From Pseudomonas kuykendallii (GTDB taxonomy: Bacteria; Pseudomonadota; Gammaproteobacteria; Pseudomonadales; Pseudomonadaceae), in NCBI RefSeq assembly GCF_900106975.1, contig NZ_FNNU01000001.1:804260-868259 (forward strand): a stretch of DNA of 64,000 nt, written 5' to 3'. The notes under the pieces were generated by a model. That model was not told the origin of the DNA, searched no databases, and saw only the letters and a list, made by a program, of their open reading frames with translations. Every line of letters starts with the position of its first letter. The first letter of the stretch is position 1. Made by a program: the position numbers and the translations under genes. Shown in pieces: positions 17,059-27,054 of the stretch.

Positions 17059-17962
17059 TCCTCGCCCGTTCGCCGCGGACGAAGGCGAAGAAGGTCTGCG
17101 CCACCGGCGAGAGGTACTTGCCGCGCGGGTGCACCAGGCACCAGCTGTGCATCAGCGGCAGTTCGCGCACCGGCAGCTCGCGCAGCAGGCCGCCTTCCAG
17201 CTCGCGGCGCACCGCGTGGCGGGGCAGCAACGCCAGGCCGAGCCCGGCGATCACCGCTTCGCGTTGCGCCTCGGTGGAGCTCAGCTCCAGGGTCTGGGCG
17301 AAGTGCGCGCGCTTCTGGTGGAAGTAGTCCTCGCAGGCCTGGCGCGTGCCGGAGCCGGTTTCGCGGATCAACAGCGGCCAGGGCGTCAGGTCCTGCAGCG
17401 TCAGCGAGGTCTCGGCGCACAGCGGATGCCCGGCCGGAGCCACGGCGACGATCGGGTTGTCGAGGAACGGCAGGAATTCCAGGGAGCCGTCCTGTGGCAC
17501 CTGCGACATGATCAGCAGGTCGTCGCGATTGGCCGACAGCCGACGCACCGCCTGGGCATGGTTGATCACCACCAGTTGCAGGCTGACTTCCGGATGGCTC
17601 TCGCGGAACGCCGCGAATAGGTGCGGCACGAAGTATTTCGCCGAGGATTCCACCGCCAGTTTGAGCTGGCCCTGCAGCGAGCCCTGCAGGTCGGACAGTT
17701 GCATGTCGAGGCTTTCCAGGCGCCCGAAGATGTCCAGGCTGGCGCGCTTGAGCGCTTCCGCCGCATCGGTGAGGTAGAGCTTCTTGCTCACGTAGTCGAA
17801 CAGCGGTTGGCCGATCAGCTCTTCCAACTGACGAATCTGCAGGCTCACCGCCGGCTGGCTCAGCGACATTTCCTCCGCGGCGCGGCTGTAGGAGCGCGTG
17901 TCGCACACCGCGTTGAATACCTGGAGTTGACGCAACGTCATGCGCATCAAGGACTTACGCAT
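17012..17962 (-). CDS. pycR: LysR-type regulator of pyruvate carboxylase (PycR)
   Basis: A 316-aa LysR-type regulator. The HTH is in MTLRQLQVFNAVCDTRSYSRAAEEMSLSQPAVSLQIRQLE near the N-terminus, followed by a LysR substrate domain (about 95-300). It is divergent from pycA, separated by about 200 bases, the same arrangement as P. aeruginosa pycR-pycA, where PycR controls pyruvate carboxylase and affects virulence in lung infection. Starts at 17962, 17947 and 17941 are all in frame; I kept the longest, which matches what I remember of the annotation. The ligand is unknown. Confidence 0.88.
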   Translation of the reverse strand: MRKSLMRMTLRQLQVFNAVCDTRSYSRAAEEMSLSQPAVSLQIRQLEELIGQPLFDYVSKKLYLTDAAEALKRASLDIFGRLESLDMQLSDLQGSLQGQLKLAVESSAKYFVPHLFAAFRESHPEVSLQLVVINHAQAVRRLSANRDDLLIMSQVPQDGSLEFLPFLDNPIVAVAPAGHPLCAETSLTLQDLTPWPLLIRETGSGTRQACEDYFHQKRAHFAQTLELSSTEAQREAVIAGLGLALLPRHAVRRELEGGLLRELPVRELPLMHSWCLVHPRGKYLSPVAQTFFAFVRGERARISALAARFGGRPANR

Positions 17963-18168
17963 CTATTCCGACCTCTTCGCGGCGCGTTGGGAATTACGGG
18001 TTGCTCGAACCAGCAGAAAGATAAGTCATTCCTAATAGCTGACCCAACAATTATTGATTTTTGCTGATCGGTGATCCGGCGTAGTGTTGCCGCAAGGCCG
18101 CTACATGAAGTCCGGTCGCACGCCGCCCACACGCTGGGCATCTGTTCACTGGGTCGAGGAAGACACGC

Positions 18169-19584
18169 GTGATCAAGAAAATCCTGATCGCCAACCGCGG
18201 AGAGATTGCCGTCCGTATCGTGCGCGCCTGCGCCGAGATGGGCATCCGTTCGGTGGCCGTCTACTCCGAAGCCGACCGCATGGCGTTGCACGTCAAGCGC
18301 GCGGACGAGGCGCATTTCATCGGCGATGATCCGCTGGCCGGCTATCTGAACCCGCGCAAGCTGGTCAACCTGGCGGTGGAAACCGGCTGCGATGCCCTGC
18401 ATCCCGGCTATGGCTTTCTCTCGGAGAACGCCGAGCTGGCGGAAATCTGCGTGGAGCGGGGCATTCGCTTCATAGGTCCGTCGGCCTCGGTGATCCGCCG
18501 CATGGGCGACAAGACCGAAGCGCGGCGCAGCATGATCAAGGCCGGCGTGCCGGTCACGCCGGGCACCGAGGGCAACGTCGCCGACCTTGCCGAAGCACTG
18601 CGCGAAGGCGAGCGCATCGGTTATCCGGTGATGCTCAAGGCCACCTCCGGCGGCGGCGGGCGCGGCATTCGCCGTTGCAACTCGCGCGAGGAGCTGGAGC
18701 AGAACTTCCCGCGGGTGATTTCCGAGGCGACCAAGGCGTTCGGTTCGGCCGAGGTGTTCCTCGAGAAGTGCATCGTCGAGCCCAAGCACATCGAGGCGCA
18801 GATCCTCGCCGACTCCTTCGGCAACACCGTGCACCTGTTCGAGCGCGACTGCTCGATCCAGCGGCGCAACCAGAAGCTCATCGAGATCGCCCCGAGCCCG
18901 CAGCTCACCCCCGAGCAGCGTGCCTACATCGGCGACCTGGCGGTGCGCGCGGCCAAGGCGGTGGGCTACGAGAACGCCGGGACCGTGGAATTCCTGCTCG
19001 CCGATGGCGAGGTGTACTTCATGGAGATGAACACCCGGGTGCAGGTGGAACACACCATCACCGAGGAAATCACCGGCATCGACATCGTCCGCGAACAGAT
19101 CCGCATCGCTTCCGGCCTGCAACTGTCGGTGAAGCAGGAAGACATCCAGTACCGCGGCTTCGCCCTGCAGTTCCGCATCAACGCCGAGGAGCCGCGCAAC
19201 AACTTCCTGCCCAGCTTCGGCAAGATCACCCGCTACTACGCGCCCGGCGGCCCCGGCGTGCGTACCGACACGGCGATCTACACCGGCTACACCATCCCGC
19301 CGTACTACGACTCCATGTGCCTGAAGCTGATCGTCTGGGCGCTGACCTGGGAGGAGGCGTTGGCGCGCGGTTCGCGGGCGCTGGACGACATGCGTCTGCA
19401 GGGGGTCAAGACCACCGCTACCTATTACCAGCAGATTCTCGAAGACCCGGAATTCCGCAGCGGCCAGTTCAACACCAGCTTCGTCGACAACCATCCGGAG
19501 CTGCTGAACTACTCGATCAAGCGCAAGCCGGGCGAGCTGGCCCTGGCCATCGCCGCCGCCATCGCCGCCCACGCCGGGCTTTAA
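18169..19584 (+). CDS. pycA: pyruvate carboxylase subunit A (biotin carboxylase)
   Basis: A 471-aa biotin carboxylase, starting with GTG. KILIANRGEIAVRIVRACAE opens the N-terminal domain. The ATP-grasp domain has the Gly-rich loop KATSGGGGRGIR (about residues 159-170) and FMEMNTRVQVEHTITEE with the catalytic Glu/Arg residues. It carboxylates biotin using ATP and bicarbonate, then passes CO2 to the PycB carboxyltransferase to turn pyruvate into oxaloacetate. The distinct AccC of fatty-acid synthesis is usually next to accB; here the partner is pycB, 60 bases downstream, so pyruvate carboxylase is the better call. Confidence 0.95.
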   Translation: MIKKILIANRGEIAVRIVRACAEMGIRSVAVYSEADRMALHVKRADEAHFIGDDPLAGYLNPRKLVNLAVETGCDALHPGYGFLSENAELAEICVERGIRFIGPSASVIRRMGDKTEARRSMIKAGVPVTPGTEGNVADLAEALREGERIGYPVMLKATSGGGGRGIRRCNSREELEQNFPRVISEATKAFGSAEVFLEKCIVEPKHIEAQILADSFGNTVHLFERDCSIQRRNQKLIEIAPSPQLTPEQRAYIGDLAVRAAKAVGYENAGTVEFLLADGEVYFMEMNTRVQVEHTITEEITGIDIVREQIRIASGLQLSVKQEDIQYRGFALQFRINAEEPRNNFLPSFGKITRYYAPGGPGVRTDTAIYTGYTIPPYYDSMCLKLIVWALTWEEALARGSRALDDMRLQGVKTTATYYQQILEDPEFRSGQFNTSFVDNHPELLNYSIKRKPGELALAIAAAIAAHAGL

Positions 19585-19644
19585 CGAATCGTGCCCGGCC
19601 TGGGCCGGGTCGCCGCGGATCAGCGGCCAGAGGGAGAATCAGAG

Positions 19645-21453
19645 ATGAGCAAGAAGATCACGGTCACCGATACCATCCTGCGCGACGCCCATCAGTCGCT
19701 GCTCGCCACGCGCATGCGCACCGAAGACATGCTGCCGATCTGCGACAAGCTCGACCGCGTCGGCTACTGGTCGCTGGAGGTCTGGGGCGGCGCCACCTTC
19801 GACGCCTGCGTGCGCTTCCTCAAGGAAGACCCGTGGGAGCGCCTGCGCCAGCTGCGTGAGGCACTGCCCAACACGCGCCTGCAGATGCTCCTGCGCGGGC
19901 AGAATCTGCTCGGCTATCGCCACTACAGCGACGATGTGGTCGAGGCGTTCGTCGCCAAGGCCGCCGCCCGCGGCATCGACGTGTTCCGCGTGTTCGACGC
20001 GATGAACGACGTGCGCAACCTGGAAACCGCGATCCGCGCGGTGAAGAAATCCGGCAAGCACGCCCAGGGCACCCTCTGCTACACCACCAGCCCGGTGCAC
20101 ACGGTCGACGCCTTCGTCGCCCAGGCCAAGGCCATGGAGGCGATGGGCGTGGACTCCATCGCGATCAAGGACATGGCCGGCCTGCTGACGCCATTCGCCA
20201 CCGGCGACCTGGTCAAGGCGCTCAAGGACGCCTCCCCGCTGCCGGTGTTCATCCATTCCCACGACACCGCCGGCGTGGCCAGCATGTGCCAGCTCAAGGC
20301 CATCGAGAGCGGTGCCGACCACATCGACACCGCCATCTCCAGCATGGCCTGGGGCACCAGCCATCCGGGCACCGAATCGATGGTCGCCGCGCTACGCGGC
20401 AGCCCCTACGACACCGGCCTCGACCTGGCGCTGATCCAGGAGATCGGCGTGTACTTCTACGCGATCCGCAAGAAGTACCACCAGTTCGAGAGCGAATTCA
20501 CCGGCGTCGACACCCGTGTGCAGGTCAATCAGGTGCCTGGCGGGATGATTTCCAACCTCGCCAACCAGCTCAAGGAGCAGGGCGCGCTGAACCGCATCAA
20601 CGAGGTCTTCGAGGAAATCCCGAAGGTGCGCAAGGACCTCGGCTACCCACCGCTGGTGACGCCCACCTCGCAGATCGTCGGCACCCAGGCGGTGTTCAAC
20701 GTACTCGCCGGCGAGCGCTACAAGACCATCACCAACGAGGTGAAGCTGTACTTGCAGGGCCGCTACGGCAAGGCGCCGGGCGTGGTCGACGACAAGCTGC
20801 GGCACCTGGCGATCGGCAACGAAGAGGTCATCGACGTGCGTCCGGCCGACCTGATTGCGCCGGAGCTGGACAAGCTGCGCAAGGAAATCGGGGCGCTGGC
20901 CAAGAGCGAAGAGGACGTGCTGACCTACGCGATGTTCCCCGACATCGGCCGCAAGTTCCTCGAGGAACGCGAAGCCGGCAACCTGGTTCCCGAAGCGCTG
21001 CTGCCGATACCGGAAGCCGGCGGCGTGGCACCGGTGAGCGGCAAGGGCGTGCCCACCGAGTTCGTCATCGACGTGCACGGCGAGAGCTACCGCGTCGACA
21101 TCACCGGCGTCGGCGTCAAGGGCAGCGGCAAGCGGCACTTCTACCTGTCCATCGACGGCATGCCCGAGGAGGTGGTGTTCGAGGCGCTCAACGACTACGT
21201 CGCCGGCGCCGACGGCAGCCGCAAGCAGGCCAGCGCGCCGGGCGACGTGAGCACCAGCATGCCGGGCAACATCGTCGACGTGCTGGTCAAGGAAGGCGAC
21301 ACGGTCAAGGCCGGCCAGGCCGTGCTGATCACCGAGGCGATGAAGATGGAAACCGAGGTGCAGGCGCCCATCGCCGGTACCGTCAAGGCGGTGCACGTGG
21401 TCAAGGGCGACCGCGTCAATCCGGGCGAAGTGCTGGTGGAAATCGAAGGCTGA
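19645..21453 (+). CDS. pycB: pyruvate carboxylase subunit B (carboxyltransferase-biotin carrier)
   Basis: A 602-aa two-part protein. The N-terminal HMG-CoA-lyase-like carboxyltransferase barrel starts ITVTDTILRDAHQSLLATRM and includes the metal-site motif FIHSHDTAG. A conserved PYC_OADA region follows, and a C-terminal biotinyl domain carries EAMKMETE with biotinylated Lys567. It resembles the alpha chain of oxaloacetate decarboxylase (OadA), but no membrane beta/gamma subunits are present and pycA is adjacent. Anaplerotic oxaloacetate formation is therefore the likely role. ATG 19645 follows AGGGAGAATCAGAG. A terminator follows 16 bases after the stop. Confidence 0.95.
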   Translation: MSKKITVTDTILRDAHQSLLATRMRTEDMLPICDKLDRVGYWSLEVWGGATFDACVRFLKEDPWERLRQLREALPNTRLQMLLRGQNLLGYRHYSDDVVEAFVAKAAARGIDVFRVFDAMNDVRNLETAIRAVKKSGKHAQGTLCYTTSPVHTVDAFVAQAKAMEAMGVDSIAIKDMAGLLTPFATGDLVKALKDASPLPVFIHSHDTAGVASMCQLKAIESGADHIDTAISSMAWGTSHPGTESMVAALRGSPYDTGLDLALIQEIGVYFYAIRKKYHQFESEFTGVDTRVQVNQVPGGMISNLANQLKEQGALNRINEVFEEIPKVRKDLGYPPLVTPTSQIVGTQAVFNVLAGERYKTITNEVKLYLQGRYGKAPGVVDDKLRHLAIGNEEVIDVRPADLIAPELDKLRKEIGALAKSEEDVLTYAMFPDIGRKFLEEREAGNLVPEALLPIPEAGGVAPVSGKGVPTEFVIDVHGESYRVDITGVGVKGSGKRHFYLSIDGMPEEVVFEALNDYVAGADGSRKQASAPGDVSTSMPGNIVDVLVKEGDTVKAGQAVLITEAMKMETEVQAPIAGTVKAVHVVKGDRVNPGEVLVEIEG

Positions 21454-21469
21454 CAGCTGCCGGGTATGA

Positions 21470-21496
21470 AAAGGGAGCCTTTGGGCTCCCTTTTTC
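21470..21496 (+). terminator. intrinsic terminator after pycB
   Basis: GGGAGCC-TTT-GGCTCCC hairpin followed by a run of five T and then CTT, starting 17 bases after the pycB stop. Confidence 0.85.
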
Positions 21497-21581
21497 TTGT
21501 GCGCCGGAATGCCATCGGTATACTCCGCGCCCGCCGGGCTGGACCCCGGCATTTCCCGTCCCCACAAAAGGAATTGTCCGC

Positions 21582-21974
21582 ATGTCCTTCCTGCGCATCG
21601 CCCTGTTGCTCTGCCTCGCCCTTCTCACCAGCGCCTGTTCCACCAAGGCCTGGTTCAAGTTGCCCGAGCAGAGCACCATCGCCATCAACGAGCGTCCCCA
21701 GCAGTACCACCAGGGCCTGATCAAGGTTCGGCCGTTCTTCTGGAACCGCGCCGGCGGCGTGCCCTACACGCTGACCAGCGCCACCGGTTCGACCGAGCGC
21801 GGCCGTCTGCGAGCGCGCTTCCGCCCGGCTTCGATCTTCTGGCCGCCCTTCGCGATCATCTACTGGCCGATGGGCTTCGGGCAGCGTTGCTACGACATGA
21901 CCGGCGCAACGCCGAGCCTCTGCAGTCCCGACGATCTGACCGCGCTGAAGAAGGTCTACCGCGCGGCGCGCTGA
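21582..21974 (+). CDS. small hypothetical lipoprotein
   Basis: A 130-aa predicted lipoprotein. MSFLRIALLLCLALLTSAC ends in lipobox TSAC with Cys at 19, and AAAGGA precedes the start by about 10 bases. The mature part has no family I recognise. The segment LRARFRPASIFWPPFAIIYWPMG is unusually rich in aromatic and proline residues and could dip into the membrane. It stands alone between the pycB terminator and the CBS gene. Confidence 0.72.
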   Translation: MSFLRIALLLCLALLTSACSTKAWFKLPEQSTIAINERPQQYHQGLIKVRPFFWNRAGGVPYTLTSATGSTERGRLRARFRPASIFWPPFAIIYWPMGFGQRCYDMTGATPSLCSPDDLTALKKVYRAAR

Positions 21975-22129
21975 GCCGCCGACACGGCTGACCTCCTATG
22001 TTTGGAGCGCGTACGCGAATTTTCTCAATCGCGTCGATGCGTTATGTCGCTTTGAACTGGCGCGCTGGCTACGGAATGCTATGACCAATACAGCCAGCCG
22101 CCGGCGTGGGCGAGAACAGGGAGAATCCA

Positions 22130-22567
22130 ATGAAGAGCGTCGCGCAAATTCTCAAGGGCAAACAGATCCAGAGCATCCACACCATCGCGCCCGAGGACAC
22201 CGTGCTCGACGCGCTCCGCCAGATGGCGGAGAAGAATGTCGGCGCGCTGCCGGTCACCGATGTCGACGGCCGCCTCGTGGGCATCGTCAGCGAGCGCGAT
22301 TACGCGCGCAAAGTGGTGCTGCAGGGGCGTTCCTCGATCGGTACGCCGGTCAGCGCGATCATGACCTCGGCGGTGATCACCGTTGATCCGCGCCAGGACA
22401 TCAAGGAATGCATGCAGCTGATGACCGAGCGTCACCTGCGCCATCTGCCGGTGATCGAGGAAGGGCGGCTGATCGGCCTGCTGTCGATCGGCGACCTGGT
22501 GAAGGAGATCAATGCCGAGCAGGAAAGCCTGATCCAGCACCTCGAGGGTTACATCCGCGGCGAATGA
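22130..22567 (+). CDS. CBS-domain-pair protein
   Basis: A 145-aa protein consisting essentially of two CBS domains. The first (about 8-65) contains TIAPEDTVLDALRQMAEKNVGALPVTD and VGIVSERDYARKVVLQG. The second (about 75-130) contains VITVDPRQDIKECMQLM, RHLPVIEEG and IGLLSIGDLV. Stand-alone CBS pairs bind adenine nucleotides or related ligands and act as energy sensors in other proteins; the partner is not visible here. A Shine-Dalgarno GGGAGA lies 10 bases before ATG 22130. Confidence 0.9.
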   Translation: MKSVAQILKGKQIQSIHTIAPEDTVLDALRQMAEKNVGALPVTDVDGRLVGIVSERDYARKVVLQGRSSIGTPVSAIMTSAVITVDPRQDIKECMQLMTERHLRHLPVIEEGRLIGLLSIGDLVKEINAEQESLIQHLEGYIRGE

Positions 22568-22578
22568 TGGCGGCAGAA

Positions 22579-22609
22579 CGAAAAAACCGGCCACTGGCCG
22601 GTTTTTTTG
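22579..22609. terminator. bidirectional intrinsic terminator
   Basis: AAAAAACCGGCCA-CTGGCCGGTTTTTTT forms a GC stem flanked by A and T runs. It can therefore end both the plus-strand CBS gene and the minus-strand binding-protein gene that converge here. Confidence 0.9.
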
Positions 22610-22622
22610 GCGTCGAAAACCA

Positions 22623-23723
22623 TCAGGTGCCGGACTTGATCTTGGTCCAGGCGCGGGTGCGCTCGCGTTCGGCCTTCGCCGGCAGCGGGCTGACCGTGTA
22701 GAGCGTCTTTTGCGCGTCGGCGGTGGGCGTCAGGCCGACGTTCTCGCTGATCTCCTTGCTCACCAGCGGCATGGAGTCGGCGTTCGGGTTCGGGTAGCCG
22801 AGGAAATCGCTGATCGGCGCGATCACCTTCGGATCGAGCAGGTTGTTGAGGAAGGCGTGGGCTTCCTCGACGTTCTTCGCGCTCTTCGGAATGGCGAAGG
22901 TATCGAACCAGATCGGCGCGCCTTCCTTCGGCAGGCGCCAGTCGACCACCACGCCGTTGCCCGCTTCCTTGGCCCGGTTGCCGAACTGGTAGAAGCTTCC
23001 CGAGTAACCCACGGCCACGCAGATGTCGCCGTTGGCGATGTCGGTCATGTACTTCGCCGAGTGGAAATAGGTGACGTAGGGACGGACCTTGAGCATCAGC
23101 TCGGTGGCCTTCTTGTAGTCGTCCGGATTGGTGCTGTTGGGGTCCAGGCCCAGGTAGTGCAGGGCGATCGGCAGGATTTCGGTCGGCGAGTCGAGCATCG
23201 CCACGCCGCAGGCCTTGAGCTTCTCCATGTTCTCCGGCTTGAACACCAGGTCCCAGCTGTCCACCGGCGCGTTGTCGCCCAGCGCGGCCTTGACCTTGGC
23301 CGGGTTGAAGCCGATCAGCACGGTGCCGTACATGTAGGGTACGCCGTACTGGTTGCCCGGGTCGTTGGAGTCGAGCAGCTTGAGCAGTGCCGGGTCCAGG
23401 TGCTTCCAGTTCGGCAGCTTGCTCTTGTCGAGCTTCTGGAACACGCCGGCCTTGATCTGGGTTTCGAGGAACTGGTTGGACGGCACCACCAGGTCATAGC
23501 CGGAGTTGCCGGTGAGCAGCTTGGCCTCGAGCGCCTCGTTGGTGTCGAAGGTGTCCCAGATCAGCTTGATGCCGCTGCCCTGCTGGAAGTCCTTGAGGGT
23601 CTGCGGAAGGATGTAGTCCGCCCAGTTGTAGACGCGCAGTTCACGTTCGGCGGCGTGTGCCGCGCCGGCCAGCAGGGTCGCAGCGCAGATCGCGCTGCCG
23701 AGCAGGCGATGGATCTTCTTCAT
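22623..23723 (-). CDS. periplasmic polyamine-type (PotD/PotF/SpuD) binding protein
   Basis: A 366-aa periplasmic binding protein with signal [20 protein letters not shown] and AHA cleavage. It opens [20 protein letters not shown], the signature of spermidine/putrescine-binding PotD/PotF-type proteins, with [20 protein letters not shown] and [15 protein letters not shown] further on. No ABC permease or ATPase is adjacent, so it must use transporter parts encoded elsewhere or act as a sensor. It lies 50 bases downstream of the acetylpolyamine amidohydrolase, as in the P. aeruginosa PA1409-PA1410 pair, suggesting uptake of acetylpolyamines that the enzyme then deacetylates. The specific ligand is inferred. 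Confidence 0.88.
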   Translation of the reverse strand: MKKIHRLLGSAICAATLLAGAAHAAERELRVYNWADYILPQTLKDFQQGSGIKLIWDTFDTNEALEAKLLTGNSGYDLVVPSNQFLETQIKAGVFQKLDKSKLPNWKHLDPALLKLLDSNDPGNQYGVPYMYGTVLIGFNPAKVKAALGDNAPVDSWDLVFKPENMEKLKACGVAMLDSPTEILPIALHYLGLDPNSTNPDDYKKATELMLKVRPYVTYFHSAKYMTDIANGDICVAVGYSGSFYQFGNRAKEAGNGVVVDWRLPKEGAPIWFDTFAIPKSAKNVEEAHAFLNNLLDPKVIAPISDFLGYPNPNADSMPLVSKEISENVGLTPTADAQKTLYTVSPLPAKAERERTRAWTKIKSGT

Positions 23724-23773
23724 GTTCTTCCCCCTAATGAAATGAACTCCCAACATCGAGTCGCCGCCTGTGG

Positions 23774-24802
23774 TCAGGCGCCTTCGAAACCTTCCAGCAC
23801 ATTCACCGCATTGATGCCGATTTCCTCCACCGCGTAGCCGCCCTCCATGACGAACAGGGTCGGCTTGCCGAGACGCGCGATGCGTTCGCCCATGCGCAGG
23901 TAGTCCGGGCTGTCCAGCTTGAACTGCGAGATGGGATCTTCCTTGAAGGTGTCCACACCCAGCGACACCAGCACCACCTCGGCACCGTAGGCGGCGATCC
24001 GCTCGCAGGCGCTGTCCAGCGCCGCGCCCCAGGCGGCCCAGGCGCTGCCGGCGGGCAGCGGCAGGTTCAGGTTGAAGCCCTCGCCAGCGCCTTCGCCGGT
24101 TTCATCGGCATAGCCGAGGAAGAACGGGAACTCGAAGCGCGGATCGCCATGGATCGAGGTGAACAGCACGTCGTCGCGCCCATAGAAGATCGACTGGGTG
24201 CCGTTGCCGTGGTGATAGTCGACGTCGAGGATGGCGACGCGCTTGCAGCCGGCGTCGAGGAAGGCCTGGGCGGCGATGGCGACGTTGTTCAGGTAGCAGT
24301 AGCCACCCATCAGGTCGGCCGCGGCATGGTGGCCCGGCGGACGGCAAAGGGCGAAGGCGCTGCGGGCGCCGCCGGCCAGGTGCTGGTGCCCGCTGAGGGC
24401 GACCTGCGCGGCGCTCCAGGCGGCCTGCCAGGTGCCGGCGGTGATTGGTGCGCCACCGTCGAAGCTGTAGTAGCCGAGCTGGCCGTGCAGGTTGTCCGGT
24501 ATCACCCCGCGCAGGGTGCGCGCCGGCCAGGTGAAGGGCATCAGGTCGCCCGGTCGGCCCATCGCCTCCCAGCGTGCCCAGGCGCCCTCGAAGAATTCCA
24601 GGTAGGCGCGGTCGTGGATGCGTTCGATTGGCGCGCGGCCGAAGTCGGTGGGCGCGATGACCTCGCCGAGGTTCTGCTGGCGCACGCGCTGCAGCACGTG
24701 GTCGGCGCGCGAGGGCATTTCGAAGCACGGCTTCAACTCGCCGTCGATCAGTTCGCAGCGGCCGTGGTGCAGGCGGTGGTCGTCGCTATAGACGGTCAGC
24801 AT
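23774..24802 (-). CDS. aphA: acetylpolyamine amidohydrolase (histone-deacetylase superfamily)
   Basis: A 342-aa zinc hydrolase of the HDAC/APAH family. [29 protein letters not shown] and [10 protein letters not shown] carry the tandem histidines and the Asp/His/Asp zinc ligands. It should deacetylate acetylputrescine, acetylcadaverine or related acetylpolyamines in the cytoplasm so they can enter polyamine catabolism. It closely resembles P. aeruginosa AphA/AphB and is paired with a polyamine-binding protein. The start [14 protein letters not shown] at 24802 matches family N-termini; upstream in-frame codons have no match. Confidence 0.92.
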   Translation of the reverse strand: MLTVYSDDHRLHHGRCELIDGELKPCFEMPSRADHVLQRVRQQNLGEVIAPTDFGRAPIERIHDRAYLEFFEGAWARWEAMGRPGDLMPFTWPARTLRGVIPDNLHGQLGYYSFDGGAPITAGTWQAAWSAAQVALSGHQHLAGGARSAFALCRPPGHHAAADLMGGYCYLNNVAIAAQAFLDAGCKRVAILDVDYHHGNGTQSIFYGRDDVLFTSIHGDPRFEFPFFLGYADETGEGAGEGFNLNLPLPAGSAWAAWGAALDSACERIAAYGAEVVLVSLGVDTFKEDPISQFKLDSPDYLRMGERIARLGKPTLFVMEGGYAVEEIGINAVNVLEGFEGA

Positions 24803-24943
24803 GGTGTCGTTCTCCCGGCGATGGCTGCGTTCCAGTGTCCGGTGATTGGGCGCGCGAGGAAACGTGCGGAGCGGCCAAAAAGGGATCGATGTGGCCACAG
24901 GATGGGGCCGCGGCTGCCCTCTCCCGGTGCGCGGCGGTGCTGG

Positions 24944-25954
24944 TCAGCCGGCCGCCGCGGGATGCCGGAAGCGGCTCGGCGTGGTTCCGCTCCAGCGCTG
25001 GAAGGCATGCCGGAAGCTCGCCGTCTCGCTGTAGCCCATGGCTTCGGCGATGCGGTGGATCGGCAGGCGCTCCTGTTCCAGCAGCTGTCGCGCATGTTCA
25101 TAGCGCAGCTCGTCGAGCAGCGCCTGGTAGCAGGTGCCGGCGTCCTGCAGGTGGCGGCGCAGGCTGCGCGGCGAGCAGTGCAGCTGACGCGCCAGTTCCT
25201 CCAGGCCGGGCGCCCGCGGCAGGGCGCCGGCGAGTACCTGGCGGGCACGGCTGATCAGTGCCTGGCGGCAGGCGAATTCGCGGTTGAGCTGGCGGCTGCG
25301 TTCGAGCATGTCGCGGTGGGTCACCGCATCGGCCAACGGCAGGCGGCGTTCGAGCCAGTGGCGGGCGAAGCCGAAGGCGTTGCGACTGGCGTCGAAGCGC
25401 ACCGGGCAGGGGAAATTGTGCGCGTAGAGCGCGTTATAGGCGGGCGAGGCGTGCTGGAAACACGCGCCGAGCAACGGCAGCGGCTGGCCGAGGAGGTCAT
25501 CGCAGATCAGCTTCAGCGAGGCCAGGCAGAACTCGACGTTGAACACCTCGAGCTCGGGCAGCTCGCGGTAGCCGCCGGCCTCCATCCAGACCACGCCGTC
25601 TTCGTCGCGCAGGCGCAGCTCGAACAGCGTGCCGAGCAGCGCCGGGTAGCCGAGCGCCAGCTCCAGGGCGTCACCCAGGGTGGCGGCGGACAATAGGGTG
25701 TAACCAAGCAACCCGTAGGACGACACGTGCATGCGCCGGCCCATCTCCAGGCCGAGGTCGCAGCGCTGCGCGACGGCGTTGAGGAACACGCGGCGCTCCT
25801 GGGCGATGGCGATGCGCAGGTCGGTGCGTTGCAGGTCCTGCAGGCGTATGCCGCTGCCGGCGAGCAGCGTTTCCGGGCTCATCGTGCCGTCCTGGCAGAG
25901 GATGTCGAGGGCCAGGGAGACCGCGTGCAGGGTGGTCAGGTGCGAATGCAGCAT
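24944..25954 (-). CDS. AraC-family regulator with arabinose_bd-type N-terminal domain
   Basis: A 336-aa regulator (ATG start chosen at 25954; a TTG 13 codons upstream is the longest frame). The N-terminal half belongs to the domain seen in OruR/ArgR-like AraC proteins of Pseudomonas. The C-terminal double HTH includes LEELARQLHCSPRSLRRHLQ and IHRIAEAMGYSETASFRHAFQRWSGTTPSRFR. It lies 141 bases upstream of aphA in the same direction, so it is the likely local activator of acetylpolyamine use. The inducer is unknown. Confidence 0.85.
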   Translation of the reverse strand: MLHSHLTTLHAVSLALDILCQDGTMSPETLLAGSGIRLQDLQRTDLRIAIAQERRVFLNAVAQRCDLGLEMGRRMHVSSYGLLGYTLLSAATLGDALELALGYPALLGTLFELRLRDEDGVVWMEAGGYRELPELEVFNVEFCLASLKLICDDLLGQPLPLLGACFQHASPAYNALYAHNFPCPVRFDASRNAFGFARHWLERRLPLADAVTHRDMLERSRQLNREFACRQALISRARQVLAGALPRAPGLEELARQLHCSPRSLRRHLQDAGTCYQALLDELRYEHARQLLEQERLPIHRIAEAMGYSETASFRHAFQRWSGTTPSRFRHPAAAG

Positions 25955-26020
25955 GGCGGCGACCGGCAGAGGAAGGTGCTTGCCTCGCAGCAAGATGCAT
26001 GCCTCGCGGCCGCCGCCGGC

Positions 26021-26872
26021 TCAGTCGAGCATCGCCGCGTAGCCTTCGCGGTAACTTGGATAGGCCGGACGCCAACCCAGCGCCAGCGCGCGGGCGTTGC
26101 TGCAGCGCTTGCTGCCGGCGCGCCGCGACAGCGGCTGGTCCGGCACGTCGCCGACCCGAAGGCGTTCGCGCAGCCAGTCGATCACCTCGTGCAACGGCGC
26201 CGGCGTATCGTCCACGCCGAGGTAGCAGTCGTCCAGCGGCTGACCGGCGGCGCCCGCCTGCAGCAGGGCCGCCAGCAGGCTGGCGGCGTCGTCGCGGTGG
26301 ATGCGGTTGGCGTACAGCGGCGGTTCGCGGCTCGCCCGATAGCCCTGCCGGGCCTGCTCGATCAGCCAGCGACTGCCCGGCCCGTAAAGCCCGGCCATGC
26401 GCACCACGCTGGTCGGATGGCCGCTGGCGAGCGCCAGCCGCTCGGCTTCCAGCATGATCCGGCCGGTGTAGCCGGTTGGCTGGGTGGGCGAGCGCTCATC
26501 CACCCATTCGCCATCATGTTGGGCATAGACCCCGGTACTGGAGACGAACAGCAGGCGCCGCGGCCGCTGGTTGCGCTGCCGCAGCCAGCCGAGCAGGTGG
26601 CGCACGCCATCGACGTAGGCGGCGCGGTAGCCGGCCTCGTCATGCTGGCTGGCCGCGGCGGCGTACACCACGTAGTCGGGGGCGGCGTCCGGCCACTGCG
26701 GGGGTACGTCCAGTGCGGCCAGATCGCCCTCGATTGGAAGCACCGCCGCGGGCAGCGCGGCGACGTTTCGTCGCAGGCCGTGGACGCGCCAGCCGGCGGC
26801 GACCAGCCGCTCGCCGAGCCGGCAGCCGATATCTCCGCAGCCGGCGATCAACAGCGAAGGGTGTTCGGACAT
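26021..26872 (-). CDS. NAD(P)-dependent epimerase/SDR-family protein
   Basis: A 283-aa Rossmann-fold protein of the extended SDR type. [21 protein letters not shown] is the dinucleotide loop, [17 protein letters not shown] the catalytic Ser region, and [10 protein letters not shown] takes the place of the usual YxxxK (no canonical Tyr is obvious, although TGYTG is nearby). It resembles the YeeZ-like group of Pseudomonas, whose substrate is unknown. It is divergent from exbB across about 180 bases. Confidence 0.82.
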   Translation of the reverse strand: MSEHPSLLIAGCGDIGCRLGERLVAAGWRVHGLRRNVAALPAAVLPIEGDLAALDVPPQWPDAAPDYVVYAAAASQHDEAGYRAAYVDGVRHLLGWLRQRNQRPRRLLFVSSTGVYAQHDGEWVDERSPTQPTGYTGRIMLEAERLALASGHPTSVVRMAGLYGPGSRWLIEQARQGYRASREPPLYANRIHRDDAASLLAALLQAGAAGQPLDDCYLGVDDTPAPLHEVIDWLRERLRVGDVPDQPLSRRAGSKRCSNARALALGWRPAYPSYREGYAAMLD

Positions 26873-27054
26873 CGGCGTGCTCCGCAAAAAAGAGCAGCAT
26901 AGCGGCTGCCTCGCCGCTTTCCGAGTCGGCGACCGTAAGGTCGCGAAGCATTTCAGTTTACAAACAAGAATTAATTGCAATAATGGCAGGCCTTCCGGTC
27001 CGGCGTGCAAAACGCCCGGTAATTGCCTTTGTTTTCTTCTCAGGTCAGGCCCGC

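Noticed and set aside
17947-19572. 541-aa minus-strand frame opposite pycA
   Set aside because: It is antisense to a well-supported biotin carboxylase, is full of His/Gly/Leu shadow composition and lacks any motif.
26960-26985. Possible Fur box before exbB (AAGAATTAATTGCAATAAT)
   Set aside because: By hand only about 9 of 19 positions agree with the Fur consensus and the palindrome extends just four bases either side, so I did not list it even though exbB-exbD-tonB would be a plausible Fur target.
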